Shown here piece after piece: positions 39,330 through 48,839 of a stretch of DNA of 64,000 nt. The position numbers and the translations under genes are program-made. Source of the stretch: Candidatus Saccharimonadota bacterium (GTDB lineage Bacteria; Patescibacteriota; Saccharimonadia; Saccharimonadales; Saccharimonadaceae); the NCBI GenBank assembly GCA_028286395.1, contig JAQBRS010000003.1:1-64000 (forward strand), written 5' to 3'. The stretch's first letter is position 1. Each line of letters starts with the position of its first letter. The notes under the pieces are model-generated. The model was not told the origin of the DNA, did not search any database, and saw nothing but the letters and a program-made list of their open reading frames with translations.

Positions 39330-41008
39330 TATAGTGCTCCTTCCGTGATGACTGTCGTTTTTGAACGTTTTGCTTCTCGCTTCTGTTCGCGTTTTTGCTT
39401 TCGACGCTGCTTCTTCAAACCTCTTGCTTCGGATAAAGCCATGTAAACGAAATACCCGAATACGAACGTATTAAGCGCGTTCCAGGCAAGAGAGATTGAG
39501 AATTGATCAGTGTAGAGGGCTTTTATTGCGCCGACAACACTCGTCAGAAGCAAGAATATGAATACGTACACCTGAATACGAACATAATTAAACGGCGAGT
39601 CATACGAAACGGTGTTCGTTGCGTGCCATGCTTGGTCGCGTCGCGTCAGTGCGTTGAGAAACGCCTTGATGTAAATAGGGAATGATACGTTTGAAAGCAT
39701 CAATGTCTTAAACTTGAATCCACCCATTGTGTAAAAGGCGAGGACGAGTTGCGAAACATAGAATCCGCTATACATAAGCCCCCATTGCCAGATAGGAATT
39801 GTCGTTGCAATTGGTGACAGGTTAAAGAAAATCTGTAGGGGAGGGAGGAGTAAAAGAAGCAGTACAGAAAAACCGATGAAATAGTAAGACGTGGTCGCAA
39901 AGTACTGAAGTCGCTGATCAATCGTCAAATGACGTCGAGTAAGCGGGTTGGCGCGAAGGAAGATCTCGAAGCTACCCGTTGCCCAACGAAGTTGTTGTTT
40001 TGAGTAAGCCATTAAGGTCTCTGGAGTTTTTCCAACAGCAAGAACGGTCGGAATGTACACCGAATCGTATCCTTTTTCGTGAAGGTGCAGTGATGTCCAT
40101 ATATCTTCCGATTTAGACTTTGTGACCATGCCGCCAATTGACTCGACTGCTTTTCGACGGAAGACAACGTTTGTCCCTACACAGAATGCGGCGTTGAAAC
40201 GGTTTTTACCTGATTGAATCAGTGAGTAGAAAACGTTTTGCATAAAGTTTGCCGCCGTCGACACAAAATTGTTCTGATTGTCGTAAAACTGTGGAGTCTG
40301 AACAAAAGCTAGGTTATCATTCTCAAAAAAGGGAATTGTTTCATATAAAATTGTTGGGTCAGCGACAAAGTCTGCATCAAGTATTAGATAAAAATCACCA
40401 TCAGTAACGCTGAGACCATAGTTAATATTTCCCGCTTTAGCATTATTGTGAACCGGTCGTCGAATGTATCCTACCCCAACTTGCTTTGCGAGGGCTTTGA
40501 CTTCATCAGAATCACCGTCGTCAAGAATGAGCGTCTTGTGCTTTCCGTAAATATTCTTTGCCGCAATAGCTGTTGCCTTAATCTCTTCAAGAGGCTCACC
40601 ATATACGGGTATATAGACATCAACTTTAATAGCCCTTCGATGAACGTACATTGGCACAGTTCGAGATATCTCAGCATCTTGTTTCTTTAAAATGCTAATA
40701 GCCGATTTACCAACTGCTTCGTTGTATAGTTTTGCCTGAGCACTGTGATACTCGTAGTTTCGCGGATTCATTCGACCACTAAGAATTGTCCAAAATGAGA
40801 GTAACCCCTGAATAATAATGAAAATCTCGGCAATAAGCGCTAATGTATATGGGAGCGGATCACCACGGTAGGCCGGCTGAAGCAGATAATTAAGATATAT
40901 GAACGCACCAATTGTTGCACCCGTAAGTATAAGCGTCACCGTCGGGGACGTTAACTGCTTTTCAATGCGATTAGCAGAATCCTGCAAGTTCTCTGTAGGT
41001 TTTGGCAC
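39329..41008 (-). CDS. GT2 processive glycan synthase, cellulose/curdlan-synthase-like
   Basis: DVYIPVYGEP; DADFVADPTI; QTPQFYDNQ; QQLRWATGSFEIF (QxxRW); multiple TM. Confidence 0.92.
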   Translation of the reverse strand: MPKPTENLQDSANRIEKQLTSPTVTLILTGATIGAFIYLNYLLQPAYRGDPLPYTLALIAEIFIIIQGLLSFWTILSGRMNPRNYEYHSAQAKLYNEAVGKSAISILKKQDAEISRTVPMYVHRRAIKVDVYIPVYGEPLEEIKATAIAAKNIYGKHKTLILDDGDSDEVKALAKQVGVGYIRRPVHNNAKAGNINYGLSVTDGDFYLILDADFVADPTILYETIPFFENDNLAFVQTPQFYDNQNNFVSTAANFMQNVFYSLIQSGKNRFNAAFCVGTNVVFRRKAVESIGGMVTKSKSEDIWTSLHLHEKGYDSVYIPTVLAVGKTPETLMAYSKQQLRWATGSFEIFLRANPLTRRHLTIDQRLQYFATTSYYFIGFSVLLLLLLPPLQIFFNLSPIATTIPIWQWGLMYSGFYVSQLVLAFYTMGGFKFKTLMLSNVSFPIYIKAFLNALTRRDQAWHATNTVSYDSPFNYVRIQVYVFIFLLLTSVVGAIKALYTDQFSISLAWNALNTFVFGYFVYMALSEARGLKKQRRKQKREQKREAKRSKTTVITEGAL

Positions 41009-41189
41009 TCAACACCTCCATTAAATCTATAGCACTGTATCCATTTTACCCTAGATTTGTGCTCCGACGTAATGTTGATGGTTTATCGGGATTGTTATTC
41101 GACAATTATCTATGCAGTTTTCTAGCACTTTAAGCAAAGCTCCTCATCTGTTACAATGTGAAAGCTATAGAGTAATCTATATCAATCAA

Positions 41190-41264
41190 AGGGGCATAGT
41201 ACAACGGTTAGTACATAGGTCTCCAAAACCTGAGATCGTGGTTCGATTCCACGTGCCCCTGCCA
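41190..41264 (+). tRNA. tRNA-Trp (CCA)
   Basis: AGGGGCATAGTACAACGGTTAGTACATAGGTCTCCAAAACCTG...GGTTCGATTCC...TGCCCCTGCCA. Confidence 0.96.
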
Positions 41265-41280
41265 AGCTTAAGCACTATTA

Positions 41281-41307
41281 AAAAAGTCTCCGAAATGGGG
41301 GCTTTTT
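41281..41307 (+). terminator. AAAAAGTCTCC-type terminator overlapping next promoter
   Basis: AAAAAGTCTCC-GAAAT-GGGGGCTTTTT, followed by TATGAT 41310-41315. Confidence 0.75.
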
Positions 41308-41321
41308 GTTATGATATCAAT

Positions 41322-41642
41322 ATGACAAAAAATACGAAGCCTAAAGAAAAACTTGTAATTGGTCAGCGGCTTGGCCAAGTGATGCTATTAGCTGCTCCGA
41401 TAACAATTCTTTTAGGTTTAGTAACCGGCAATCAGTTCTGGCTTCTTTATCCCGTACCACTCATATTCTTTGGAGTAATATTTAGGGCCTGGTTTACCAG
41501 ACGAGTTTTCGGTAGCAATGTACGGTACCGATGGAACGAAGATGACACAGTATGGGAACGCCTAGCGGTGGTGTTCTGGTGGATTTTTTTGGTAGGAATC
41601 GTCATTTGGTTAATTTGGTTCATCGTGTCAAAATTCATCTAA
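41322..41642 (+). CDS. Hypothetical membrane protein (ATG 41322)
   Basis: TATGAT 6 nt upstream of ATG; TM segments. Confidence 0.65.
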   Translation: MTKNTKPKEKLVIGQRLGQVMLLAAPITILLGLVTGNQFWLLYPVPLIFFGVIFRAWFTRRVFGSNVRYRWNEDDTVWERLAVVFWWIFLVGIVIWLIWFIVSKFI

Positions 41643-41731
41643 AGCAGCCGTATTTGTTCTAAGCTCTTCCACTAGGGGCTGCCCCAGAGCTTATGCTTGA
41701 ATAGACTACAGAAATGTGGTCTATTTTATAT

Positions 41732-42298
41732 ATGAGATTATCAATTGTGAGCTATTTAGATCCATCAGCCACTCGATCAGTGCGTAGTATTCAGAAAGAG
41801 TTGAGTGATCTAACGGGATCATTAGCTTCACTTACTACATGGGAGCCACACGTAACGATAGGTGATGGTGTTGAAGTAGAGCCCGAAAATTTGGATAAGT
41901 TTCTTGAAACAATTAGAAACATATCCAGCGACACAAATTCATTTCAGCTTGAGTTACGTGATATAGGCACGATGGATGATTGGGTAGGAGGCGAAGGCGA
42001 GACGTTTACTCCTTATGTCATCTATTTAGACGTAAAGATAAATGACAATCTAATGAACATTGTCAGTAAACTTAATGGCGCAACGAACAAAGAAAAGAAA
42101 TGGTATTTAATGCCAAGACCATTTCGTCCTCACTGTACCCTGGCTTTTAGGGATCTTACAGAAGAAGGATATGAGAAGGGCATTAAATACTTAAATAAAT
42201 TAGACCTTAGTATATCGACTTTAATAGATCATATCGCATTAGTTGAAATGCTTCCCGAGCACGATCGCGAACTTATACGATTTGATTTAGCGAAATAG
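41732..42298 (+). CDS. 2H phosphoesterase / 2'-5' RNA ligase-like protein
   Basis: Two HxT motifs: PHVTIGDG and RPHCTLAF. Confidence 0.75.
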   Translation: MRLSIVSYLDPSATRSVRSIQKELSDLTGSLASLTTWEPHVTIGDGVEVEPENLDKFLETIRNISSDTNSFQLELRDIGTMDDWVGGEGETFTPYVIYLDVKINDNLMNIVSKLNGATNKEKKWYLMPRPFRPHCTLAFRDLTEEGYEKGIKYLNKLDLSISTLIDHIALVEMLPEHDRELIRFDLAK

Positions 42299-42358
42299 TT
42301 TAAAGTATTGCACGTTCTTCATCCAGAGAGATCCGTGAAATGACGGAGAACCGACTGA

Positions 42359-42781
42359 TTATTCTGCTTTACTACCGGCAATATTGACCATCCAGAAAAC
42401 ACCGAACTTATCGATACACATACCGAAAGTGTCTCCCCATGGAGCTTTAGTAAGCGGCTGTTCAACCTGACCGCCCTCGACGAGTTTGTTGTAGTAACCA
42501 GTCAGCTCTTCCTCGTTGTCTCCACTTAGGGATACGCTCATATTTGTTCCTGCTACATACTCACGCATTCCCGTCGCCGAATCGGCAGCCATGATCGTAA
42601 TGCCGTTATCCGCGATAAGCATCGCGTGCATAATCTCATCGGGTTTTACACCGTGTTCGGTCATGCCGGCCTCACCAAAGGTTGATAGCGTTAACTCTCC
42701 GCCAAAGACACTTTTGTAAAATTCCATAGCTTCACGAGCTGTACCCTGAAAACTGATATACGGATTGAGTTTAGATTGCAT
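42359..42781 (-). CDS. VOC-family (PhnB/glyoxalase-like) protein
   Basis: LNPYISFQGTAREAMEFYKSVFGGEL...KAPWGDTFGMCIDKFGVFWMVNI. Confidence 0.92.
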   Translation of the reverse strand: MQSKLNPYISFQGTAREAMEFYKSVFGGELTLSTFGEAGMTEHGVKPDEIMHAMLIADNGITIMAADSATGMREYVAGTNMSVSLSGDNEEELTGYYNKLVEGGQVEQPLTKAPWGDTFGMCIDKFGVFWMVNIAGSKAE

Positions 42782-42817
42782 AGATTCCTCTGATTAATGA
42801 TACCCTTATTGTATTCC

Positions 42818-42845
42818 AAAAAGTCTCCAAAGAGGAGGCTTTTTG
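42818..42845 (+). terminator. AAAAAGTCTCC-type terminator overlapping next promoter
   Basis: AAAAAGTCTCC-AAAGA-GGAGGCTTTTT then TATGAT 42847-42852. Confidence 0.75.
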
Positions 42846-42858
42846 GTATGATGACTAT

Positions 42859-43137
42859 ATGAGCTTAACAAAGCAACAGAAGATAATTCGTATCGTTATA
42901 TTGATACTTGTATTTATAACGCCCCTCACATGCATGTTTTTGGCTAGTCTCAAACACGACACATCAGGATTACTGGCACTTGTTGGATTTTTCACAGGCG
43001 TACTTGCCCTAATCGGCAGTGCAATACTTGGGCCGATTAACAGTCACCTTGTTAGATATCAAGAAAAACCGTACCTTTCACTGCTTGGGTACATTGCCCC
43101 TGCAGTTGTGGCGATCCTCTATACGATCATGGCTTAA
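42859..43137 (+). CDS. Small membrane protein
   Basis: Three hydrophobic segments; leaderless -10 upstream. Confidence 0.6.
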   Translation: MSLTKQQKIIRIVILILVFITPLTCMFLASLKHDTSGLLALVGFFTGVLALIGSAILGPINSHLVRYQEKPYLSLLGYIAPAVVAILYTIMA

Positions 43138-43217
43138 ACCCAAGGCTCTTAGCTCCTCGGTTACTCATTACTCCGCCTATGTTTTAGCTATTGCCTTATG
43201 TATGGTATAAACGACAG

Positions 43218-43964
43218 ATGAAAACAAAAGTTATTATCCCGGCATATAATGAAGGTCGCCACCTTGAACGGACGCTTAATAGTCTTCCGAACGACCTTGT
43301 CGAGCCTATAGTGGCTATTAATGGATCAAGCGACAATACGTTAGAAATTGCTGAAAAGTTTGGTGCAGAAGTGCACGTTACGGCTGAACAAGGCAAGATG
43401 CTTGCTATACAACATGTCCTACATTCGTTAGGGGAACAAGCGCTAGATCCACTTATCATTCTCGATGCAGACACCAGACCACTGTTCCCAACAAGATGGC
43501 ACAATGGCATAGTAAAACTTCTTAGGCAACAAGAGAGACCCGCCGTCATAGGTGGCCCAATCTGGTATACAGGAAAGCCGCTGGGGGAAACGGTGCTCCG
43601 TACGGCGTATCGTGCAGCTAGGACAGCTTTACACAAAAACGATACTGGCGCGAAACATGCCGTGCAGTTTGGGCCAAACATGGCACTAAAGATACAAAAT
43701 ACGGATCTTTTAGAGATAGTCATGAATATACCAAACTTCTGGCCAGGTGAAGACAGGGCTTTGACGCATGCAGTACTCGACCAAGATGGCGTATATCACA
43801 CGCCGATAAACGTAGGTCTTGTTACGACAACGCCAAGATCGATTTCTTCTATCTCGCTAAAAGACAGACTGCAACTCGGCGCTGAAGCTTCTTTTAACGA
43901 AGTCGAGCAACGGTACACGTTAAGGGGTAACCCAAGCTCGGAACCATACCGGGATCCTAGCTAA
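43218..43964 (+). CDS. GT2-family glycosyltransferase (ATG 43218)
   Basis: KVIIPAYNEGRHLERTLNSL; LDADTRPLFPTRW. Confidence 0.88.
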   Translation: MKTKVIIPAYNEGRHLERTLNSLPNDLVEPIVAINGSSDNTLEIAEKFGAEVHVTAEQGKMLAIQHVLHSLGEQALDPLIILDADTRPLFPTRWHNGIVKLLRQQERPAVIGGPIWYTGKPLGETVLRTAYRAARTALHKNDTGAKHAVQFGPNMALKIQNTDLLEIVMNIPNFWPGEDRALTHAVLDQDGVYHTPINVGLVTTTPRSISSISLKDRLQLGAEASFNEVEQRYTLRGNPSSEPYRDPS

Positions 43965-43976
43965 TTTATATTGTTT

Positions 43977-45725
43977 CTATCGCGCCATTTGTGTTTGTAT
44001 CTGACGGGCGGTATCGGCTATCTGCGACCAGCTGCTGTTATTTGTTAGGATTACCAAGACATAGGTCGAGGAAGGACTGTAGACGATAGCGGCATCGTTC
44101 AGGTAGCCCCACAAGAAGCCAACTTTATCAGATACAGGTACTCCAGCACCGGCCGGGATGCCCTGACGGTATATTTGCTGACTCATAAGATTCAACAGAA
44201 GCGCCTGATCAGTTGAGGTAAGGATCTCACCAGCTGAAAGTTTCTGTAGAAATAATGATTCGTCATTTGCAGTTGAGTGAAATGTATCACTCCCTTGATA
44301 CGTACTGCCCAATCCGAGGCTATTTGCTTCACTAAACACCGTATCCCACCCAATCCTAACGCCTAATGCTTGTGCACAGTCATTGTCGGAGTTAACAATC
44401 ATACGTGAAAAACAAGTTGCCATATCGGTATTACCCGTCGGGTCGCTCCAGTGGAATGTTCCGTTTTCAATACGAAGCAAGGTACTGTAGGCCACAAATA
44501 GCTTATATGTACTTGCTGTAACGAAATCTTTCGTCCCATTCGAACTTGCTGTCCATCCACGAGTACTCATTTCGTGAACCGAAATACCGTACTCCCCTTT
44601 GCTTGATACTAGATAATCAAGAAGTGCTTGTAGCCCAGCCTGGCCATTTGAGTATGTGCGTACATAACTTATCGGTGATGCCACTGGTTTCATGGCAACA
44701 CTAAGACTTCTTTGATCACTCGTAATAGAGGTACCTACAGATGTAGCAGTTGTCGTCGTATCGAGGTAGCTACCGGTAGCACCGGTCTGACGAGCAATCT
44801 CTTGATTATCAAGTAGTGTCAGAGTTGTTGCCGTTGGTGCTCGATATAGTTTTTTCGCAATTGTATCTAAATATGACTTTGTTGCAATGACATCAGTGCC
44901 AATCGTGATCTTTTTTGTTGTCGGATCAGCAGTGAATTGTAACCATGATCCGATAGTATCCGCGGGTATCGTGAAGTCCATACCGCTCACCGTCAGAACG
45001 AAGGGCTTGATGAATGACGTCGCCTGGGTTGCGGCAACATGAACCGCATCAGCTGTATATATCGGCGCAATGCTATGGCCCGAAACTGTCACATTAACGG
45101 GAATTGACGCTGTCATATCTTTCAGAGGAATCGTAATCTCATCAGCGGTAAATTCACGACCTGGTTGTGGCGGATGCTCCGTCACTTTACCATTTTCGAT
45201 AGTAATGACGCCTTCGATAGGTTTTGCGTTATTCTTTAGTGCCAATGTGGATGCGTATGTCTGTAACGTACTCGTTTTTATCGTTGGCCTCAAGCTACTT
45301 TGGATAAATGCCTTGTTTTGAAAGAAAAGAGAGAAAGGAATGAGGCGCATAACAAAAGGGTATGAAAATACCTGATGAACATTATCGTCACTCACAAATG
45401 TCATGCCAACTTTAGCGGGTGTTATCGTTTCCTTATCGGTACCAACAGTAAGGGTGAACGCCTGCTGATCATAGAGAGCAAGCTGTTGTTTCACGGCAGT
45501 AGTGTCCTGAAAAGTTAAAAGCTTCCCCGCCAACCTTGTTGCAGGCAAGGAACGATCGTTAGGGTAGATAAGTTGCACCACGACAGAGACGACACAAATG
45601 GTGATAATGACCCCAACAAGGATCAGTAATGCTTTTTTATGATGACGTTTCGCAAAATGAAGAGATCGACGCATATGCGAGGAGTGGGATACCTCATTCG
45701 AACTGCCAAAGGCGTTGTCTTTCAT
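43977..45725 (-). CDS. Membrane-anchored class A beta-lactamase-fold serine hydrolase with N-terminal PG-binding-like repeats
   Basis: FVTASTYKLFVAYS (SxxK), MIVNSDNDCAQ (SDN), SDKVGF (KxG). Confidence 0.85.
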   Translation of the reverse strand: MKDNAFGSSNEVSHSSHMRRSLHFAKRHHKKALLILVGVIITICVVSVVVQLIYPNDRSLPATRLAGKLLTFQDTTAVKQQLALYDQQAFTLTVGTDKETITPAKVGMTFVSDDNVHQVFSYPFVMRLIPFSLFFQNKAFIQSSLRPTIKTSTLQTYASTLALKNNAKPIEGVITIENGKVTEHPPQPGREFTADEITIPLKDMTASIPVNVTVSGHSIAPIYTADAVHVAATQATSFIKPFVLTVSGMDFTIPADTIGSWLQFTADPTTKKITIGTDVIATKSYLDTIAKKLYRAPTATTLTLLDNQEIARQTGATGSYLDTTTTATSVGTSITSDQRSLSVAMKPVASPISYVRTYSNGQAGLQALLDYLVSSKGEYGISVHEMSTRGWTASSNGTKDFVTASTYKLFVAYSTLLRIENGTFHWSDPTGNTDMATCFSRMIVNSDNDCAQALGVRIGWDTVFSEANSLGLGSTYQGSDTFHSTANDESLFLQKLSAGEILTSTDQALLLNLMSQQIYRQGIPAGAGVPVSDKVGFLWGYLNDAAIVYSPSSTYVLVILTNNSSWSQIADTARQIQTQMAR

Positions 45726-45818
45726 GTTTGTTTTCCACTTAACCTGCTCTTAGTATACCACCGTCCAGCCTATTTAAGCATAGGCGCTACGGTCAGCTTG
45801 AGTTAAAAACCTATAGGT

Positions 45819-47066
45819 CTATAGGTCGATTGGCATCGGGATAACTTTTCGCGTCGGCTTGCCAGTGATAGTTGCCGTGAAGTTATCAAGCCCAATACCG
45901 ATACCATACATTGGCGGTAGTCCCATTTCACAGGCATCAATCAGACGTGTGTCATTTCGGAATGCATCTTCAACATCTTCACCCGCTTGGCGAATGAGCT
46001 TCGCGCGTAGTTTATTAGGATTAACTTCTTCTTGGTAAGCTTTCACCATTTCAGCTGTCTTTAGCATGACTTGGAAAGCATCAGCAAAGCGTTCATCTGA
46101 CTTTAACGATGCGGCGAGCGGTAATTGATCGGAAAGGTATCCATCAACGATAAGCGGTGCATCAACAGTAGGGCGAACTCTTCGCTTGATGATAGCATCG
46201 ATGATACCACTAGCGCCTTTACTGTCAGCATCTTCGATTCCTACCGTTACTGCATACGCACGAAGGCCTTCAATATCATCTGCATCAATAAAGCTAAGGA
46301 TCTTGTCAAAGTTAACATCGTGCGCATGAAATAGTTCAGCGACTGATGCTTTTGGAATGTTCGTAAAATCGTAGTTTGCGCCTTGTGCAGAGGCAATACC
46401 GTTGAGCAAACGCTCTGTAAGATCTACTGCTTCGTCGCGTGTCTGATAGGCAGTATATGCCTCGATGTTCGTAAACTCTGGGTGATGGCGCGTGTCGATG
46501 CCTTCATTGCGGAATAGGCGTCCAAGTTCATAGACTCGTTCAAGTCCAGACAGTGCCATGACGACCTTTAGATCAATCTCGGGTGCAATACGTAGGTGTC
46601 GTGCACGTCCATCAAAGTTTGCGACTGTATCAAAAGTTCGAGCAGCAGCGCCCGAAGCGGTTTTTTGAAGAATACTTGTATCAACAGATACGTATCCATC
46701 GTTATCGAGAGTATCGTGAAGATTTCTTTGCATCGTATGTCGTCGCCGGAGCATATCAATATATTCGGCTTGAGCTTCATATCGCTCTTGTGTGTCGGCT
46801 CCAGGCCAACGAGGACGATCATTCGTTGCTACCGTTTGAACGGAGTCGGCGAATAGTGAGATCTGGCCAAGTCCACGACGAACACTTAACTCTGTTTCAC
46901 CAAGTTCACCAGTCGCTTCAACAATGTCACCAGTTTTAGTTGGCTGCTCAAGTCCATTCTTTGAAACAACTTGAGTAGAAGCTTCACCGGGGAGGCCAAT
47001 GTCCAAAAAAGTCACATTGCGTGATTCTCGGAGAGCCGTTACTTGTCCTCTGATGACCTCTGTCAT
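45819..47066 (-). CDS. lysS: Class II lysyl-tRNA synthetase
   Basis: YVSVDTSILQKTASGAAARTF; LRIAPEIDLKVVMALSGLERVYELGRLFRNEGIDTRHHPEFTNIEAY; start MTEVIRGQV about 47066. Confidence 0.93.
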   Translation of the reverse strand: MTEVIRGQVTALRESRNVTFLDIGLPGEASTQVVSKNGLEQPTKTGDIVEATGELGETELSVRRGLGQISLFADSVQTVATNDRPRWPGADTQERYEAQAEYIDMLRRRHTMQRNLHDTLDNDGYVSVDTSILQKTASGAAARTFDTVANFDGRARHLRIAPEIDLKVVMALSGLERVYELGRLFRNEGIDTRHHPEFTNIEAYTAYQTRDEAVDLTERLLNGIASAQGANYDFTNIPKASVAELFHAHDVNFDKILSFIDADDIEGLRAYAVTVGIEDADSKGASGIIDAIIKRRVRPTVDAPLIVDGYLSDQLPLAASLKSDERFADAFQVMLKTAEMVKAYQEEVNPNKLRAKLIRQAGEDVEDAFRNDTRLIDACEMGLPPMYGIGIGLDNFTATITGKPTRKVIPMPIDL

Positions 47067-47135
47067 AATATCTATGACTATACTATAAAGTCGGATAAAT
47101 GCAATATGCAAACGACTATTTAACAGATAAGAAGC

Positions 47136-48185
47136 TTACGCTAAGAAGACTCTTCCGAGCTTTCCGTCTATAAAAAGTGGCGTGGCATGTTGGATTTTTT
47201 CTATATCAACACCAACGACGCAGGCCTTTCCAAGTTCACGACAGACAACGGCTGAGTGAGATAGCATTCCTCCCATCCTTGTTACTACACCTTCAGCGGT
47301 CATGATATACATCATATCTGCAGGTGAAGTCGCACGAGCGATGAGGATTTTACCTGATGCCCAACCAGCTCCGTGTTCCTGGTCTAGTCGATATGCAGCA
47401 CCAGACGCGCTGTAAGGACTCGCTGCTTCACCGTTTATAACGCTTTCTTCGGATGTAACAACTTCTATGCCGCTTTGTTCACCGATTGCTTTTGTCACTT
47501 TCCTTAGCTGTAGCCATTGAATGCCATCTTCAGTGATACAAAATTCTAGATCAACATCGTAGCCTAGTTTTTCTTGGATCTCTTTACAGACCTCGGCAAC
47601 TGATTTTCCGTTCTTATCTCGTAGGATAGATGCTGCATCCATATTTACGATTAGGCCATCTTTGTCGTAAGTCTCATGGTATGGTTTAACTGTCCCGTCA
47701 ACAACGGCATCACCGCGTCCCTCGGTCCACTCTAGACGACCGCCAGAAGCGCCAGTACCCATCCAAACCCCACCAGCAGAAGGCTCTTTGAAACTTTGAA
47801 CGATAACGTTCATCTTAATATCTTCAAACGGAATACCCATTGCTTCACAATATTCTCTGACGTTAGCAAGTTCAACAGATCGTCGAACATCATTGATTCT
47901 GCCCGGGACTTGCTCGGCAGAGACATCAAGAAAACTATCAAATTGACCAGCAAAAGAGGAGTTTGCGCCATCTTCAATATTCGCTGAACTTCTTAATGCA
48001 ACTTTTCCAAATGAGGTGACGAATTCGTTTACGCGACCAAGAACCTCTGGGTCAGTAACGTCTGTGTTAAATGGGATCACAAAGTATTCTGGTACTTGAT
48101 ACCCCATTTCGCGCAGAATATTTAAGCCGATAGCTTTTCCACCTTGCTCCTCGGGATTTGTGGTATCATGTCTCAAATCATCCAT
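47136..48185 (-). CDS. PEP synthase/PPDK-like protein: ATP-grasp + phosphohistidine swivel domain only
   Basis: GKAIGLNILREMGYQVPEYFVIP; VALRSSANIEDGANSSFAGQFDS; TRMGGMLSHSAVVCRELGKACVVGV. Confidence 0.88.
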   Translation of the reverse strand: MDDLRHDTTNPEEQGGKAIGLNILREMGYQVPEYFVIPFNTDVTDPEVLGRVNEFVTSFGKVALRSSANIEDGANSSFAGQFDSFLDVSAEQVPGRINDVRRSVELANVREYCEAMGIPFEDIKMNVIVQSFKEPSAGGVWMGTGASGGRLEWTEGRGDAVVDGTVKPYHETYDKDGLIVNMDAASILRDKNGKSVAEVCKEIQEKLGYDVDLEFCITEDGIQWLQLRKVTKAIGEQSGIEVVTSEESVINGEAASPYSASGAAYRLDQEHGAGWASGKILIARATSPADMMYIMTAEGVVTRMGGMLSHSAVVCRELGKACVVGVDIEKIQHATPLFIDGKLGRVFLA

Positions 48186-48221
48186 TGCGGTTACTATACC
48201 ACGACAACCGTATAATGCAAC

Positions 48222-48752
48222 TTAGTGTTTTAAGCTAAATGCTTCAGCAATTAGCTTCACAGCCGCCTCTGGATCTAGTTCTGATGTGTTGATCTTTAAA
48301 GATTCGACAAATGGAATAGAATATATGTCCATCTTTTCTGTAATTTTCGCCATCTTTACAGGATCGGTAAGTTTTTTGTATTGCTTTCGAGAATCGCTAT
48401 CTACGCGTTTGATCAGATCTTCACGATTAGCCGTGAGCTCTACAAAATGCACTTCACCATGATTGCTCTCTATGATATCGATAAATCGTCGTATGTCGCG
48501 GTCGTCGTCTGTACCTTCGTAGACATATGTAAAGATAAGGTCGGTGTCGTGTTTTGCGCAGTAATCAAGAACTTCAAAGCGGATTGTATCAACAAGTGCA
48601 TAGTGTTGCCTTAGTGCATCTTTATAAATATTTTGGACAAGGTCACGAGAGAGGTGATTATGAAATAGTGGAATATCAGTACTCGCAGATAGCTTTTCTG
48701 CGATCGTGAGCTTACCCGAAGCAGGAGGTCCGTATAAGAATAGTAGTTTCAT
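48222..48752 (-). CDS. P-loop kinase-like (AAA) protein (ATG 48752)
   Basis: MKLLFLYGPPASGKLTIAEKLSAS Walker A. Confidence 0.85.
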   Translation of the reverse strand: MKLLFLYGPPASGKLTIAEKLSASTDIPLFHNHLSRDLVQNIYKDALRQHYALVDTIRFEVLDYCAKHDTDLIFTYVYEGTDDDRDIRRFIDIIESNHGEVHFVELTANREDLIKRVDSDSRKQYKKLTDPVKMAKITEKMDIYSIPFVESLKINTSELDPEAAVKLIAEAFSLKH

Positions 48753-48839
48753 GTCCGTCATTATAGCAAAATTTTATAAAATGCCACTACTGTTCCGGTA
48801 TTTACGTTACTCCGATTTCATGCTATAGTTTCTTCTAAT

